DNA of 36,545 nt from positions 1 to 36,545 of the forward strand of contig CATAMV010000117.1 in the NCBI GenBank assembly GCA_949487855.1. Reading direction: 5' to 3'. The position numbers and the translations under genes are program-made. Each line of letters opens with the position of its first letter. The stretch's first letter is position 1. Origin of the DNA: Bacteroidota bacterium. Lineage in GTDB: Bacteria > Bacteroidota > Bacteroidia > Flavobacteriales > Flavobacteriaceae. The notes beneath the pieces are model-generated. The model was not told where the DNA came from. It was given only the letters and a program-made list of their open reading frames with translations, and ran no database searches. Positions 26,173 to 35,691 of this stretch are shown here, in pieces.

Positions 26173-26688
26173 ATGTTCCCAAAGGTCATAAAAATTGTTT
26201 TAGCAGTACTCACACTTGGCTACTCCGTGTACCAATTTATTCAGCCTAATATTGGCAATGGAATTGCCCTAATTTTCTTGGCAGGTGTTTTTGTTTTTTT
26301 ATATTTTAAAAATGAATTGATCCTTCTTTCATTTTTAAGACTTCGAAAACAAGATTTTGATGGTACCATGCGCTGGTTACAGCGGATTAAAAATCCAACA
26401 TTGGCTCTTACACAAAAACAGCAAGGGTACTATTATTTTTTACACGGCGTAATTGAATCTCAAAAAAATCTAACCAAAGCTGAGCGTCATTTCAAAAAAG
26501 CAATTTCCCTAGGCCTTAACATGAAGCATGATCTGGCAATGGCAAAATTAAGTCTAGCTGGAATTGTAATGCAAAAAAGGCGCAAGCGTGAAGCCACAAC
26601 GCTGCTTAACGAAGCCAAAAAGCTAGACAAGCAAGGCATGCTTACAGATCAAATCAAGATAATGCAACAACAGCTAAAGAAAATTTAA
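26173..26688 (+). CDS. Membrane-anchored hypothetical protein with TPR-like C-terminal region (start revised from 26143 to 26173)
   Basis: MFPKVIKIVLAVLTLGYSVYQFI... two TM segments, then ...YYYFLHGVIESQKNLTKAERHFKKAISLGLNMKHDLAMAKLSLAGIVMQKRRKREATTLLNEAKKLD (TPR-like). Confidence 0.72.
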   Translation: MFPKVIKIVLAVLTLGYSVYQFIQPNIGNGIALIFLAGVFVFLYFKNELILLSFLRLRKQDFDGTMRWLQRIKNPTLALTQKQQGYYYFLHGVIESQKNLTKAERHFKKAISLGLNMKHDLAMAKLSLAGIVMQKRRKREATTLLNEAKKLDKQGMLTDQIKIMQQQLKKI

Positions 26689-26689
26689 T

Positions 26690-27364
26690 TCAACCCTTCC
26701 AGTCGTTAAGAATAATTTTTGGTAGGTTTTTGTTAAACCAACGTGCACGCAAAACAATCATCACGTGTGTTCCTTTGGGAACAGGAATGTAATCTTTCAA
26801 ATAAAATATTGGGAAAACCAAATCGTAGGTGCCGTGAATTTGTACCACATTAGGCAACGGCTCATCTTGATCCCAATTAAAAAAAACATCCAAAGCCCAA
26901 TTCAAATATGCAGGATAGCGTACAGACAAATACTTTTTATTTAAGTCCATACGTTTTCGAGCTGCGGGGCCAAACATAAACCCAACAAAATCTTCAAGGT
27001 TATCTACCCATTGTGTCGGAAAAAAACGATAGGCTTTTGTTTTACGTATAATTCGCATGTGAATGGGAAATTCTTTTCGTGTACGAACACTAGAAATGAT
27101 GATTACTTTTCTACAAGGAATAATCTTCGACATTTCTTGAACAATGATTCCACCAAAAGAAACACCTATCAAAACAGGGTTTGGGTGTTTAACTTTATCG
27201 CACATTCGCTTCACATATGACACCATGGTTTCATCCTTGTTTGGTGTAAACCACGCCAAGCGATGGATTTGAAAAGAATTACCCATTTGAATAAAATCAA
27301 AAATAGCCGTATTGGCGGCCATGCCAGGCATCATATATATGTGTGTGACCTCTAACTTTTCCAT
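26690..27364 (-). CDS. Alpha/beta hydrolase family protein
   Basis: Nucleophile elbow GVSFGGIIVQEM; acid motif HGTYDLVFP; putative catalytic His in PKGTHVMIV. Confidence 0.8.
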   Translation of the reverse strand: MEKLEVTHIYMMPGMAANTAIFDFIQMGNSFQIHRLAWFTPNKDETMVSYVKRMCDKVKHPNPVLIGVSFGGIIVQEMSKIIPCRKVIIISSVRTRKEFPIHMRIIRKTKAYRFFPTQWVDNLEDFVGFMFGPAARKRMDLNKKYLSVRYPAYLNWALDVFFNWDQDEPLPNVVQIHGTYDLVFPIFYLKDYIPVPKGTHVMIVLRARWFNKNLPKIILNDWKG

Positions 27365-27391
27365 TGCAAATTAAATGTACATAATTTTTTG

Positions 27392-27399
27392 TAAATTTG
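27392..27399 (+). promoter_or_regulatory. Putative -7 promoter box TAAATTTG
   Basis: Matches TAnnTTTG 18 nt before the ATG at 27417. Confidence 0.4.
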
Positions 27400-27416
27400 C
27401 GCCCTAGCAATTTTTT

Positions 27417-27710
27417 ATGGGGAAAATTAACGTTACCGACAATTCTTTCTTGCGCCAATTCGAAACAGAAGTTGAAGGCGAGCTCGCCAAAATAGAATAT
27501 GCGCAACAAGAGCGAAAAATATTCTTGACCAAACTTGTTGTTCCAAAAGAAAATTGTCCTAACGATTTTAGTGATGCTTTCATTAAAGAAGTGCTTGCTA
27601 TTATTGCGGAACGGAATGTAAGCATGATGCCTACTAGTCCTGAAATTGTTCGTTTTATTCGTAAAAATAAGCGTTACCGCAGCATGCTACCTATAGGAGT
27701 GCGTATCTAA
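27417..27710 (+). CDS. Small GCN5-related N-acetyltransferase-like protein (Acetyltransf_CG/PF14542-type)
   Basis: Pattern ELAKIEYAQQERKIFLTKLVVPKENCPNDFSDAFIKEVLAIIAERNVSMMPTSPEIVRFIRKNKRYRSM resembles the compact Gcn5-related fold (I-LTKLVVP...IKEVL...PTSPEIVRFIR). Confidence 0.6.
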   Translation: MGKINVTDNSFLRQFETEVEGELAKIEYAQQERKIFLTKLVVPKENCPNDFSDAFIKEVLAIIAERNVSMMPTSPEIVRFIRKNKRYRSMLPIGVRI

Positions 27711-29041
27711 GCAACCTGGTCTCCGACAGAATTGACAAATTCAAAATTTACCAAGCCATCATCGGCTATTTTGGTAAGTTTTACTTGATGAATAGTATTA
27801 CAAAGTGCAGGATTCCAATACGTTTTTAGCTTAATGTAATTGGGTGTAAACCCATGAATATACCCGTTTTTATTTTCAGACTCAAATAGCACTCGTTGGA
27901 TAGTACCGAGTTGTTTTTCATAAAAAGCACGGCGCTTTTTCAATGACAATCCGCGTAACATTTTACTTCTCTTAGATCGGACATTTTTTGGTACTGGATT
28001 TGTCATTTCAGCTGCAAGCGTGTTAGCGCGCTCAGAATATGAAAATACATGTAAATACGAAACATCTAATTCGTTAAGAAAGTGATACGTTTCCATAAAA
28101 TGAGCATCAGTCTCACCTGGAAAACCAACAATAACATCAACTCCAATGCATGCATGTGGCATCCGATTTTTAATTTGTGCTACACGTTTTACATATAATT
28201 CGCGTTGATATCTACGGCGCATTGCTGCTAAAATCGTGTTGCTGCCACTCTGTAAAGGAATGTGAAAATGAGGTACAAAACGTTTGGATTGGGCAACAAA
28301 ATCAATGGTTTCTTGACGTAATAAATTTGGTTCAATAGACGAAATTCGAATGCGTTCTAACCCTTCAACTTCATCTAATGCATAAACTAAATCAAAAAAA
28401 GTGTGTTCGTGTTTTTTGGCACCAAACTCACCCTTGCCAAAATCGCCGATATTCACGCCTGTAAGTACAACTTCTTTAATGTCTTGTGACACAATTTCAT
28501 GGGCTTGCTTTAGGATATTGGAAAGTGTATCACTCCTAGAAAATCCACGTGCTAAAGGAATGGTGCAATAGGTGCATTTGTAATCACAGCCGTCTTGAAC
28601 TTTTAAAAATGCTCGTGTACGTTCGCCAATGGCATAACTCCCAATATATTGTTCCACTTGGTCAATAGCGCAAGCATGCACAGAAGTACCCACAGATTTG
28701 CCTTCAACAAAATCAACAACATTAAACTTTTCGTTTGCGCCTAAAACCAAGTCCACTCCGTCTAATGCAGCCAGTTCTTCGGGCTTAAGCTGGGCATAAC
28801 AACCAATAGCAACCAAAAACCCATCGGGGTTTTGCTTCAGGGCTTGTTTAACAATTGCTTTGAATTTTTTATCTGCATTTTCTGTCACCGAACATGTATT
28901 GATTACATACACATCGGCAGGACTATCAAAAGATACTTGCGAATATCCAGCAGTTGTAAACGACCGCGAAATGGTAGATGTTTCTGAAAAATTCAGCTTA
29001 CACCCCAACGTATATAATGCAACAGTAGCAGTAGTGGACAT
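27707..29041 (-). CDS. mtaB: tRNA (N6-L-threonylcarbamoyladenosine(37)-C2)-methylthiotransferase
   Basis: ALYTLGCKLNFSETSTI, VINTCSVTENADKK, radical SAM CDYKCTYCTIPLARG, RIRISSIEP, HFHIPLQSGSNTILAAMRRRY, GVDVIVGFPGETDAHF. Confidence 0.93.
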   Translation of the reverse strand: MSTTATVALYTLGCKLNFSETSTISRSFTTAGYSQVSFDSPADVYVINTCSVTENADKKFKAIVKQALKQNPDGFLVAIGCYAQLKPEELAALDGVDLVLGANEKFNVVDFVEGKSVGTSVHACAIDQVEQYIGSYAIGERTRAFLKVQDGCDYKCTYCTIPLARGFSRSDTLSNILKQAHEIVSQDIKEVVLTGVNIGDFGKGEFGAKKHEHTFFDLVYALDEVEGLERIRISSIEPNLLRQETIDFVAQSKRFVPHFHIPLQSGSNTILAAMRRRYQRELYVKRVAQIKNRMPHACIGVDVIVGFPGETDAHFMETYHFLNELDVSYLHVFSYSERANTLAAEMTNPVPKNVRSKRSKMLRGLSLKKRRAFYEKQLGTIQRVLFESENKNGYIHGFTPNYIKLKTYWNPALCNTIHQVKLTKIADDGLVNFEFVNSVGDQVA

Positions 29042-29095
29042 GTATGAAATTTTAACAAAGATACAATGCTAATACGCTAATACATAAACAAATGC

Positions 29096-30250
29096 CTAAC
29101 GAAAATTTACGGTGGATTCAAAAACATGGGTAAGCACTTGTTTGGCAGATGCACTGAGTTCTTTACCCCTTCGTGCCATTACAACTCTTGTCGTTTCCAA
29201 GACTTTAGCAAGTCGATTTTCGGAAAGGCCTTGTGCGCCACCTCTTGAAAAGCTAGGTATAAATGTACGCGGAAACCCTGTTGAGAAAACATTACAACCA
29301 ACCCCAATTACTGTAGCAGTATTCAAAGCTGTGTGAATAGCTGTTTTGGTGTGATCACCAATAATAGGTCCGCAAAACTGCAACCCTGTTTGAATAAATT
29401 TTTGCTGCGTGTAATTCCATGCACGTACTTCACCATAATCGTTTTTTAGATTTGATGCGTCGGTAGCTGCACCAAGATTACACCACTCGCCCACAACTGC
29501 ATTTCCCAAAAAGCCGTCATGCCCTTTGTTACTATTCCCAAGGAAAATGACATTATTGAGTTCACCTCCAAGTTTTGAATTTTCACCTAAACTTGAACCT
29601 CCATATACTTTGGCACCCATTTTAATGACTGTATTTTTACCCACATAAAGAGGTCCACGCAAAAGTGCACCTTCCATAATGGTAGCACCATCATCCAAAA
29701 TAACAGGGCCTTCTGTAGTGTTGAAAACGGCAGCATACGCTGTTACATTTGAACCAACTAAAACAGGGTGTTTTCCAAACTGCCGATTGGAATCGTGAAG
29801 CGAATTGGTATGCGAATCGTTAAAAAAAGACACGTCTTCGCAAATGGCTTGTGCATTGTGTGAAAACAAATCCCACGGATAACGAATAATGGTTAATGGC
29901 TTAGAAAATGTGATTTCTTCAAACGATTCGAGCTCTTTCGCCATAGTTGACGAGGCACCTTTAAAGGCAATTAGCGTATCGTTGTAGAGCAACTTTTGTC
30001 CGTCTTTTAGCTGCTGAACTGCTTCTATTAAAGCTGGTGATGGCAAACAACCTGCTAAAACAGCAACATCAAAAGAAGGTGTTTTGGATTGTAAATAGGT
30101 TTCTGTTTCGGAAACTACGGATGCATTGAGAAAACGCTCCCATCTCGATGACAAGGTCAAGCCCCCAATTAGCAACTGCGAAACAGGTCGTGTGTAAACA
30201 AGTGGAAGTAAATCAGTACGGTTTGGTCCGTCAAATAAGCAAATACGCAT
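29096..30250 (-). CDS. GlmU-family putative sugar nucleotidyltransferase-like protein with left-handed beta-helix domain
   Basis: MRICLFDGPNRTDLLPLVYTRPVSQLLIGGLTLSSRWE; hexapeptide repeats GPVILDDGATIMEGALLRGPLYVGKNTVIKMGAKVYGGSSLGENSKLGG. Confidence 0.87.
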   Translation of the reverse strand: MRICLFDGPNRTDLLPLVYTRPVSQLLIGGLTLSSRWERFLNASVVSETETYLQSKTPSFDVAVLAGCLPSPALIEAVQQLKDGQKLLYNDTLIAFKGASSTMAKELESFEEITFSKPLTIIRYPWDLFSHNAQAICEDVSFFNDSHTNSLHDSNRQFGKHPVLVGSNVTAYAAVFNTTEGPVILDDGATIMEGALLRGPLYVGKNTVIKMGAKVYGGSSLGENSKLGGELNNVIFLGNSNKGHDGFLGNAVVGEWCNLGAATDASNLKNDYGEVRAWNYTQQKFIQTGLQFCGPIIGDHTKTAIHTALNTATVIGVGCNVFSTGFPRTFIPSFSRGGAQGLSENRLAKVLETTRVVMARRGKELSASAKQVLTHVFESTVNFR

Positions 30251-30271
30251 GTGTCAAAGATAAGCGTAAAT

Positions 30272-30298
30272 AAAAAAACCTCCACATGGGAGGTTTTA
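30272..30298 (-). terminator. Rho-independent terminator downstream of rpmE2
   Basis: Minus strand AACCTCC-CATGTG-GGAGGTT-type hairpin followed by TTTTTT, about 20 nt after the L31 stop. Confidence 0.7.
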
Positions 30299-30318
30299 TT
30301 TCGTGAAAAAACTCAAAA

Positions 30319-30570
30319 TTATTTCTTGAATTTTGCGTATTTGTTCTTAAACTTATCGATACGACCAGCAGTATCTACTAATTTGGATTTACCAGTGTAA
30401 AACGGATGTGAAGTGCGTGAAATCTCTAATTTAATAAGCGGATATTCTACGCCTTCTACTTCAATAGTTTCTTTGGCATTGGCAGTCGATTTCGTAATAA
30501 ATACATCTTCATTTGACATATCTTTGAATGCTACCAAGCGATAATTATCTGGGTGAATTCCTTGTTTCAT
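30319..30570 (-). CDS. rpmE2: 50S ribosomal protein L31 type B
   Basis: [30 protein letters not shown]...[41 protein letters not shown]. Confidence 0.96.
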   Translation of the reverse strand: MKQGIHPDNYRLVAFKDMSNEDVFITKSTANAKETIEVEGVEYPLIKLEISRTSHPFYTGKSKLVDTAGRIDKFKNKYAKFKK

Positions 30571-30653
30571 AATGCTTTTACCATTTAGAGGGGTGCAAAT
30601 TTAATTATTTTATCTAAATTTACCATACACTTAACCCATAAAAAAAACAACAC

Positions 30654-31160
30654 ATGGAAACTACTCCAAAATTAGGTTCATACAATTACCGATTTGGACT
30701 TTTAGCAGCAGGAATTGGTATCGTTTTTAGCTTAATGCTATAATTCATGGAAATGATTTACAATCAATCACCAGTTATCCAAGCCATAAACATCCTAATT
30801 CCTTCAACATTAGCCGTTTTAGCTATACTAAATTTTAAAAAAGATAATAATGGATTTATATCACTAAAACAATCCATTAAAATGGGGGTTGGTGTATTCT
30901 TAGTGACAGGAATTATTGGGCTTGTTTATTTTTCCATATTCATAAACACGATGGAACCCGATTATATTACAAACACAGCACAAATGCAAGCTGATGCGCT
31001 TCGTGAAGCAAGACCCGAAATGGAAGAAAGTATGATTCAAATGCAGCAAGAAAACACCGAAAAGTTTTTCTACGCCAGCTTTCCAATTATTCTAATTTTA
31101 AATCTTTTCATTGGATTTGTAGTAGGATTGGTCACAGGACTTTTTACAAAAAAGAGCTAA
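30654..31160 (+). pseudogene. DUF4199-family membrane protein interrupted by an in-frame TAA at 30741-30743 (ORF track reports only 30747..31160)
   Basis: Same-frame translation from ATG 30654: METTPKLGSYNYRFGLLAAGIGIVFSLML*FMEMIYNQSPVIQAINILIPSTLAVLAILNFKKDNNGFISLKQSIKMGVGVFLVTGIIGLVYFSIFINTMEPDYI...; the missing first TM helix lies directly upstream in frame. Confidence 0.72.
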
Positions 31161-32138
31161 TTGGCAAAACAACCGCAATTATCGGTCGTCATTCCATTTT
31201 TAGATGAAGCTGAATCACTACCTGAGCTTTATACATGGATTGTTCGTGTATTAGATGATGCCTTGCTTTCGTTTGAACTTATATTTATTGATGACGGAAG
31301 TACCGATAATTCTTGGGCATTGGTACAAGAACTCGTAGCAAAGGACAAACGCGTACACGGCATTCGTTTTTTGCGAAACTATGGCAAATCACAAGCCCTT
31401 CATGCAGGTTTTTTACATTGTGCCGGAGAAGTTGTTTGTACTATGGATGCCGATTTACAAGACTCCCCTGAAGAATTACCTGATCTATATCATTTAATCA
31501 TGGATGGGGATTATGATATGATTTCGGGGTGGAAAAAGAAACGATATGACTCTGTTTTGTTTAAAAACATACCTTCCAAAATTTTTAATTGGGCAGCACG
31601 TAAAGTTTCAGATATCAACCTACACGACTTCAATTGTGGGCTTAAAGCTTACCGATTTGACGTTGTCAAAACCATCGAAGTCTATGGCGAAATGCACCGG
31701 TATATCCCAGTCTTGGCAAAGCAGGCCGGATTTAATCGAATTGGGGAAAAAATCGTGCAGCACCAAGCACGAAAATATGGAAATTCCAAATTTGGACCAG
31801 ACCGATTTGTAAAGGGATTTTTAGATTTACTAACCCTTTGGTTTTTATACAGATTTGGACGTCGTCCCATGTATTTCTTTGGGTTGATTGGTAGCATAAT
31901 GCTGCTGTTAGGATTTGGATTTTCTATCTATTTGGGGATAGATAAAATATTTGTCAACCCCGCGGGAAGACTAATTGCAGAAAGGCCACAATTTTTTGTA
32001 GCGCTTACCACCATGATTTTGGGTAGCCAGTTTTTTTTAGCAGGATTTATTGGTGAAATTATACTTCGAAATCGAGATCATAAAATGCGATATAAAATAA
32101 AGGAAACGATTGGTCAAAACTCTAATGCGAATATGTAA
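31161..32138 (+). CDS. Family 2 glycosyltransferase, polyprenyl-phosphate glycosyltransferase-like, with C-terminal TM helices
   Basis: LSVVIPFLDEAESLPELYTWI, FIDDGSTDNSWALV, TMDADLQDSPEELPDLY, NCGLKAYRFDV; two C-terminal TM segments. TTG start directly after the preceding stop (TAATTG). Confidence 0.92.
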   Translation: MAKQPQLSVVIPFLDEAESLPELYTWIVRVLDDALLSFELIFIDDGSTDNSWALVQELVAKDKRVHGIRFLRNYGKSQALHAGFLHCAGEVVCTMDADLQDSPEELPDLYHLIMDGDYDMISGWKKKRYDSVLFKNIPSKIFNWAARKVSDINLHDFNCGLKAYRFDVVKTIEVYGEMHRYIPVLAKQAGFNRIGEKIVQHQARKYGNSKFGPDRFVKGFLDLLTLWFLYRFGRRPMYFFGLIGSIMLLLGFGFSIYLGIDKIFVNPAGRLIAERPQFFVALTTMILGSQFFLAGFIGEIILRNRDHKMRYKIKETIGQNSNANM

Positions 32139-32160
32139 ATTTGCTCCGTAATCTATATTC

Positions 32161-33867
32161 ATGAATACATCCTTTTTAGAACAAGCGGACGCTTGGCAAA
32201 AAGCTCCTTTTGACAACGAAACAAGGCAAGCCGTTACGGCATTAAAAAACGATCAAGAAGCACTCGAAGATGCTTTTTACAAAGAGCTAGAGTTTGGCAC
32301 AGGCGGAATGCGTGGCGTTATGGGTGTTGGGACCAACAGAGTAAATAAATATACTTTTGGTCGTACCACACAAGGACTTAGCAACTACCTCAAGGCGCAG
32401 TTTCCAGATGAAACACCTCGTGTTGTCATTGGATACGACTGTCGTCGCAACAGTAAAGAATTGGCACAAATCGTGGCAGATATTTTTTCCGCAAACAATA
32501 TTAATGTATTTCTTTTCACGGATCTTCGAGCAACTCCAGAAGTGTCATTTGCTGTGCGCCATTTAAAATGTCATTGTGGTGTCGTCCTTACCGCATCGCA
32601 TAATCCTCCTGAATACAATGGATATAAAGTATATTGGCAAGATGGTGGACAAATTGTACCTCCACAAGACGCTGGAATCATTACCTCAATTAACAACACA
32701 ACCTATCAAGACATACAATTTGAGGCGCAACAAATTCGAATTCAACATATTGACGAAGAAGTTGACATAGCCTTTCAGGAAGCCTCTGTTAAAGTTGGAC
32801 GTATCGGGAATGGCAATCGAAATGAGATTAAAATTGTATTTACATCACTTCATGGCACTTCAATAACCGCAATTCCACAGGTACTCAAAGCAGCAGGTTA
32901 TGATAAGGTTACGATAATTGAAGAACAAGCAACACCTGACGGCGACTTCCCAACCGTTAAATCCCCAAACCCAGAAGAACCCGAAGCTCTTAAAATGGCC
33001 ATCGAAAAGGCAATTGAAATTGGCGCCGATATTGTAATTGGAACTGATCCAGATGCCGATAGATTAGGTATTGCTGTGCGAAACGAAAATAATGAATTAG
33101 AACTTTTGAATGGAAATCAAAACATGGTTGCCATGACAGACTTTATCCTAAGCAAAGGAGGATTCACAAAAAGTGACAACGTATTTGTAGGTTCAACAGT
33201 AGTTTCTACTCCAATGATGCTTTCCTTGGCCAATCATTATGATGTTGAATGCAAATTAGGTCTAACAGGCTTCAAGTGGATTGCGCAAATGATAGAACAT
33301 TACCCCAACCAAAAATGTCTTGGCGGTGGTGAGGAAAGTTTTGGATATATGGTAGGTGATTTTGTCCGTGACAAGGATGCCGTTACGGCAGCTTTATTGG
33401 CGTGTGAATTAGCAGCAGAAGCCAAATCAAACGGAAGTTCATTTTTTAATACGCTTCTAGGCACCTATGAAAAACTTGATCTTTATCAAGAAAATTTAGT
33501 TTCACTTGTTAAAAAAGGAAAGTCTGGAGCGGCAGAAATTGAACTCTTGATGGAACAATTCAGAAACAATCCGCCAAAAACATTAGATGGAAAAACCATC
33601 ACACATCTTGAGGATTATGCAACCGCAACGCGGCACGACTTGCTATCACAACAAAAAGAAATAATACCTTTGCCAAAAGCCAATGTATTGATTTTTATTT
33701 CCGAAGACGGTACACGAGTGGCCGCACGACCAAGCGGAACTGAACCAAAAATAAAGTTCTATGTCAGTGTAAACACCGGTCTAGATTCGGCAGAAAACTA
33801 CAGAACTACAAAAGCAGTTTTAGACCAAAAAATCAATCGGATTTTGGCTGAATTAGGGATATCATGA
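32161..33867 (+). CDS. Phospho-sugar mutase (phosphoglucomutase/phosphomannomutase family)
   Basis: EFGTGGMRGVMGVGTNRVN, TASHNPPEYNGYKVYWQDGGQ, GTDPDADRLGIAVR, GGGEESFGYM, RPSGTEPKIKFY. Confidence 0.95.
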   Translation: MNTSFLEQADAWQKAPFDNETRQAVTALKNDQEALEDAFYKELEFGTGGMRGVMGVGTNRVNKYTFGRTTQGLSNYLKAQFPDETPRVVIGYDCRRNSKELAQIVADIFSANNINVFLFTDLRATPEVSFAVRHLKCHCGVVLTASHNPPEYNGYKVYWQDGGQIVPPQDAGIITSINNTTYQDIQFEAQQIRIQHIDEEVDIAFQEASVKVGRIGNGNRNEIKIVFTSLHGTSITAIPQVLKAAGYDKVTIIEEQATPDGDFPTVKSPNPEEPEALKMAIEKAIEIGADIVIGTDPDADRLGIAVRNENNELELLNGNQNMVAMTDFILSKGGFTKSDNVFVGSTVVSTPMMLSLANHYDVECKLGLTGFKWIAQMIEHYPNQKCLGGGEESFGYMVGDFVRDKDAVTAALLACELAAEAKSNGSSFFNTLLGTYEKLDLYQENLVSLVKKGKSGAAEIELLMEQFRNNPPKTLDGKTITHLEDYATATRHDLLSQQKEIIPLPKANVLIFISEDGTRVAARPSGTEPKIKFYVSVNTGLDSAENYRTTKAVLDQKINRILAELGIS

Positions 33868-35687
33868 GTCCAATTCGGTATATATTACGCTACGCGCTTC
33901 CATACAAAGGATACATTGGATTAAATATTCTATTTAACCTGTTCTATGCCATTTTTAATGCCGTCTCGTTTATTGCGCTGTGGCCCATGCTTGAGGTACT
34001 TTTTGGAGGCGAGAAAATTCCAACAAAACAGCCCACTTATGAAGGTGCGGGAGAGTTGTTGAATTACACTTTGGATTCGTTTAGATATGCGGTGGGAAAG
34101 TATGCCCAAAACGATCCATTAAAAGCACTTATGATTGTTATAGGTGTACTCCTTATTTCATTTTTCCTTAAAAATATATTCAATTATGCCGCAGTATTTT
34201 TCATCACATATATGCGTAACGGAGTTGTCAAAGACTTGCAAAACACGCTATATGCAAAACTCATTTCGTTCTCAGCGCATTTTCATTCCGACAACAAAAA
34301 AGGAGACAGCTTGGCGCGCATCACATCAGATGTAGTTGAGGTTCAGCGTTCTTTTTTATCTGTTTTAGAAATGCTTATTAGAGAACCGCTAACTATACTT
34401 TTTGCACTTGGGGGTATGTTTTTTATAAGCACTAAACTGACGCTGTTTGTACTCGTTTTTATTCCGGTGGCAGCATGGTTGATTTCTATTATAGGAAAGT
34501 CGCTTAAATCACGCTCGGAACGTGTACAACGTGAGTTTGGAGAGTTGCTTTCTTTTGTTGAAGAATCTTTGTCCGGTATTCGCATCATTCAGGTATTTAC
34601 TGCCGAATCAAACTTTAATCAGAAGTTTGCGAAAATTACCAAACGGCTGTTTTCGTTTTCAAATAATCTGACACACCGGCAGAGCTTGGCAAGTCCCGTG
34701 AGTGAGTTTTTAGGAATTGCTGTTTTTGGGGTCATTTTGTATTTCGGTGGCAGGCTTGTTTTGGTTGAGCAAACGCTCACAGGGGAAGCATTTATTACGT
34801 ATTTAGGTCTTGCTTACGGGGTTTTAACTCCTGCAAAATCAATGAGTAGAGCCATTTACAGCGTTCGAAAAGGAAACGCTGCTGCACAGCGTATCATGGA
34901 GTATTTGTTTTTCAAATCGGATATTCAATCGCCAAAGAATCCTAAAAAATTACCCGTATTTTCGAATGAGATTTCGTTTCATAACATTCACTTTAGTTAT
35001 GGAGATGAGAAAGTCATTAACGGGCTTGAACTAAAAATTCCCAAAGGAAAGTCGGTTGCACTTGTTGGACCTTCGGGAAGTGGAAAAACAACAATTGCAA
35101 ACCTTTTAGCGCGTTTTTACGATCCACAAGAAGGTAGAATTACGATTGACGGAATTGCCATCAACGATATAGCGTTAGAAGAATTACGCACGTCATTTGG
35201 GTATGTGACTCAAGACTCCGTTTTATTTCACGACACCGTTAAAAACAATTTACTTGTTGCGCGCCCTGGCGCAACTGAATCTGAACTTGCCGAAGCACTT
35301 ACCATAGCAAACGCTGCAGCGTTTGTAGCAGAACTTCCGCAAGGTATAGATACTATTATTGGTGATGCTGGAAACAAACTTTCTGGAGGGCAAAAACAAC
35401 GATTGGCCATAGCACGTGCCGTTCTCAAAAATCCGCCTGTCATGATTTTGGATGAGGCAACTTCTGCCCTTGATACAGAATCTGAAAAATTGGTGCAGGA
35501 TGCACTTCAAAAAATGATGCAAAACCGAACTTCTCTTGTCATTGCTCACCGCTTATCAACCATAAAAAGCGCTGATGAAATTATTGTTCTTGACAAAGGA
35601 AACGTACTTGAGCGTGGTACCCATAAGACACTTCTAGCGCAAAACGGTATGTATAAAAAATTGATTGAATTACAATCATTTAACTAA
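33864..35687 (+). CDS. ABC transporter ATP-binding/permease protein, MsbA/lipid exporter type
   Basis: N-terminal six-TM domain; Walker A GPSGSGKTT; LSGGQKQRLAIARA; Walker B VMILDEATSALD. Confidence 0.95.
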   Translation: MSPIRYILRYALPYKGYIGLNILFNLFYAIFNAVSFIALWPMLEVLFGGEKIPTKQPTYEGAGELLNYTLDSFRYAVGKYAQNDPLKALMIVIGVLLISFFLKNIFNYAAVFFITYMRNGVVKDLQNTLYAKLISFSAHFHSDNKKGDSLARITSDVVEVQRSFLSVLEMLIREPLTILFALGGMFFISTKLTLFVLVFIPVAAWLISIIGKSLKSRSERVQREFGELLSFVEESLSGIRIIQVFTAESNFNQKFAKITKRLFSFSNNLTHRQSLASPVSEFLGIAVFGVILYFGGRLVLVEQTLTGEAFITYLGLAYGVLTPAKSMSRAIYSVRKGNAAAQRIMEYLFFKSDIQSPKNPKKLPVFSNEISFHNIHFSYGDEKVINGLELKIPKGKSVALVGPSGSGKTTIANLLARFYDPQEGRITIDGIAINDIALEELRTSFGYVTQDSVLFHDTVKNNLLVARPGATESELAEALTIANAAAFVAELPQGIDTIIGDAGNKLSGGQKQRLAIARAVLKNPPVMILDEATSALDTESEKLVQDALQKMMQNRTSLVIAHRLSTIKSADEIIVLDKGNVLERGTHKTLLAQNGMYKKLIELQSFN

Positions 35688-35691
35688 TGCT

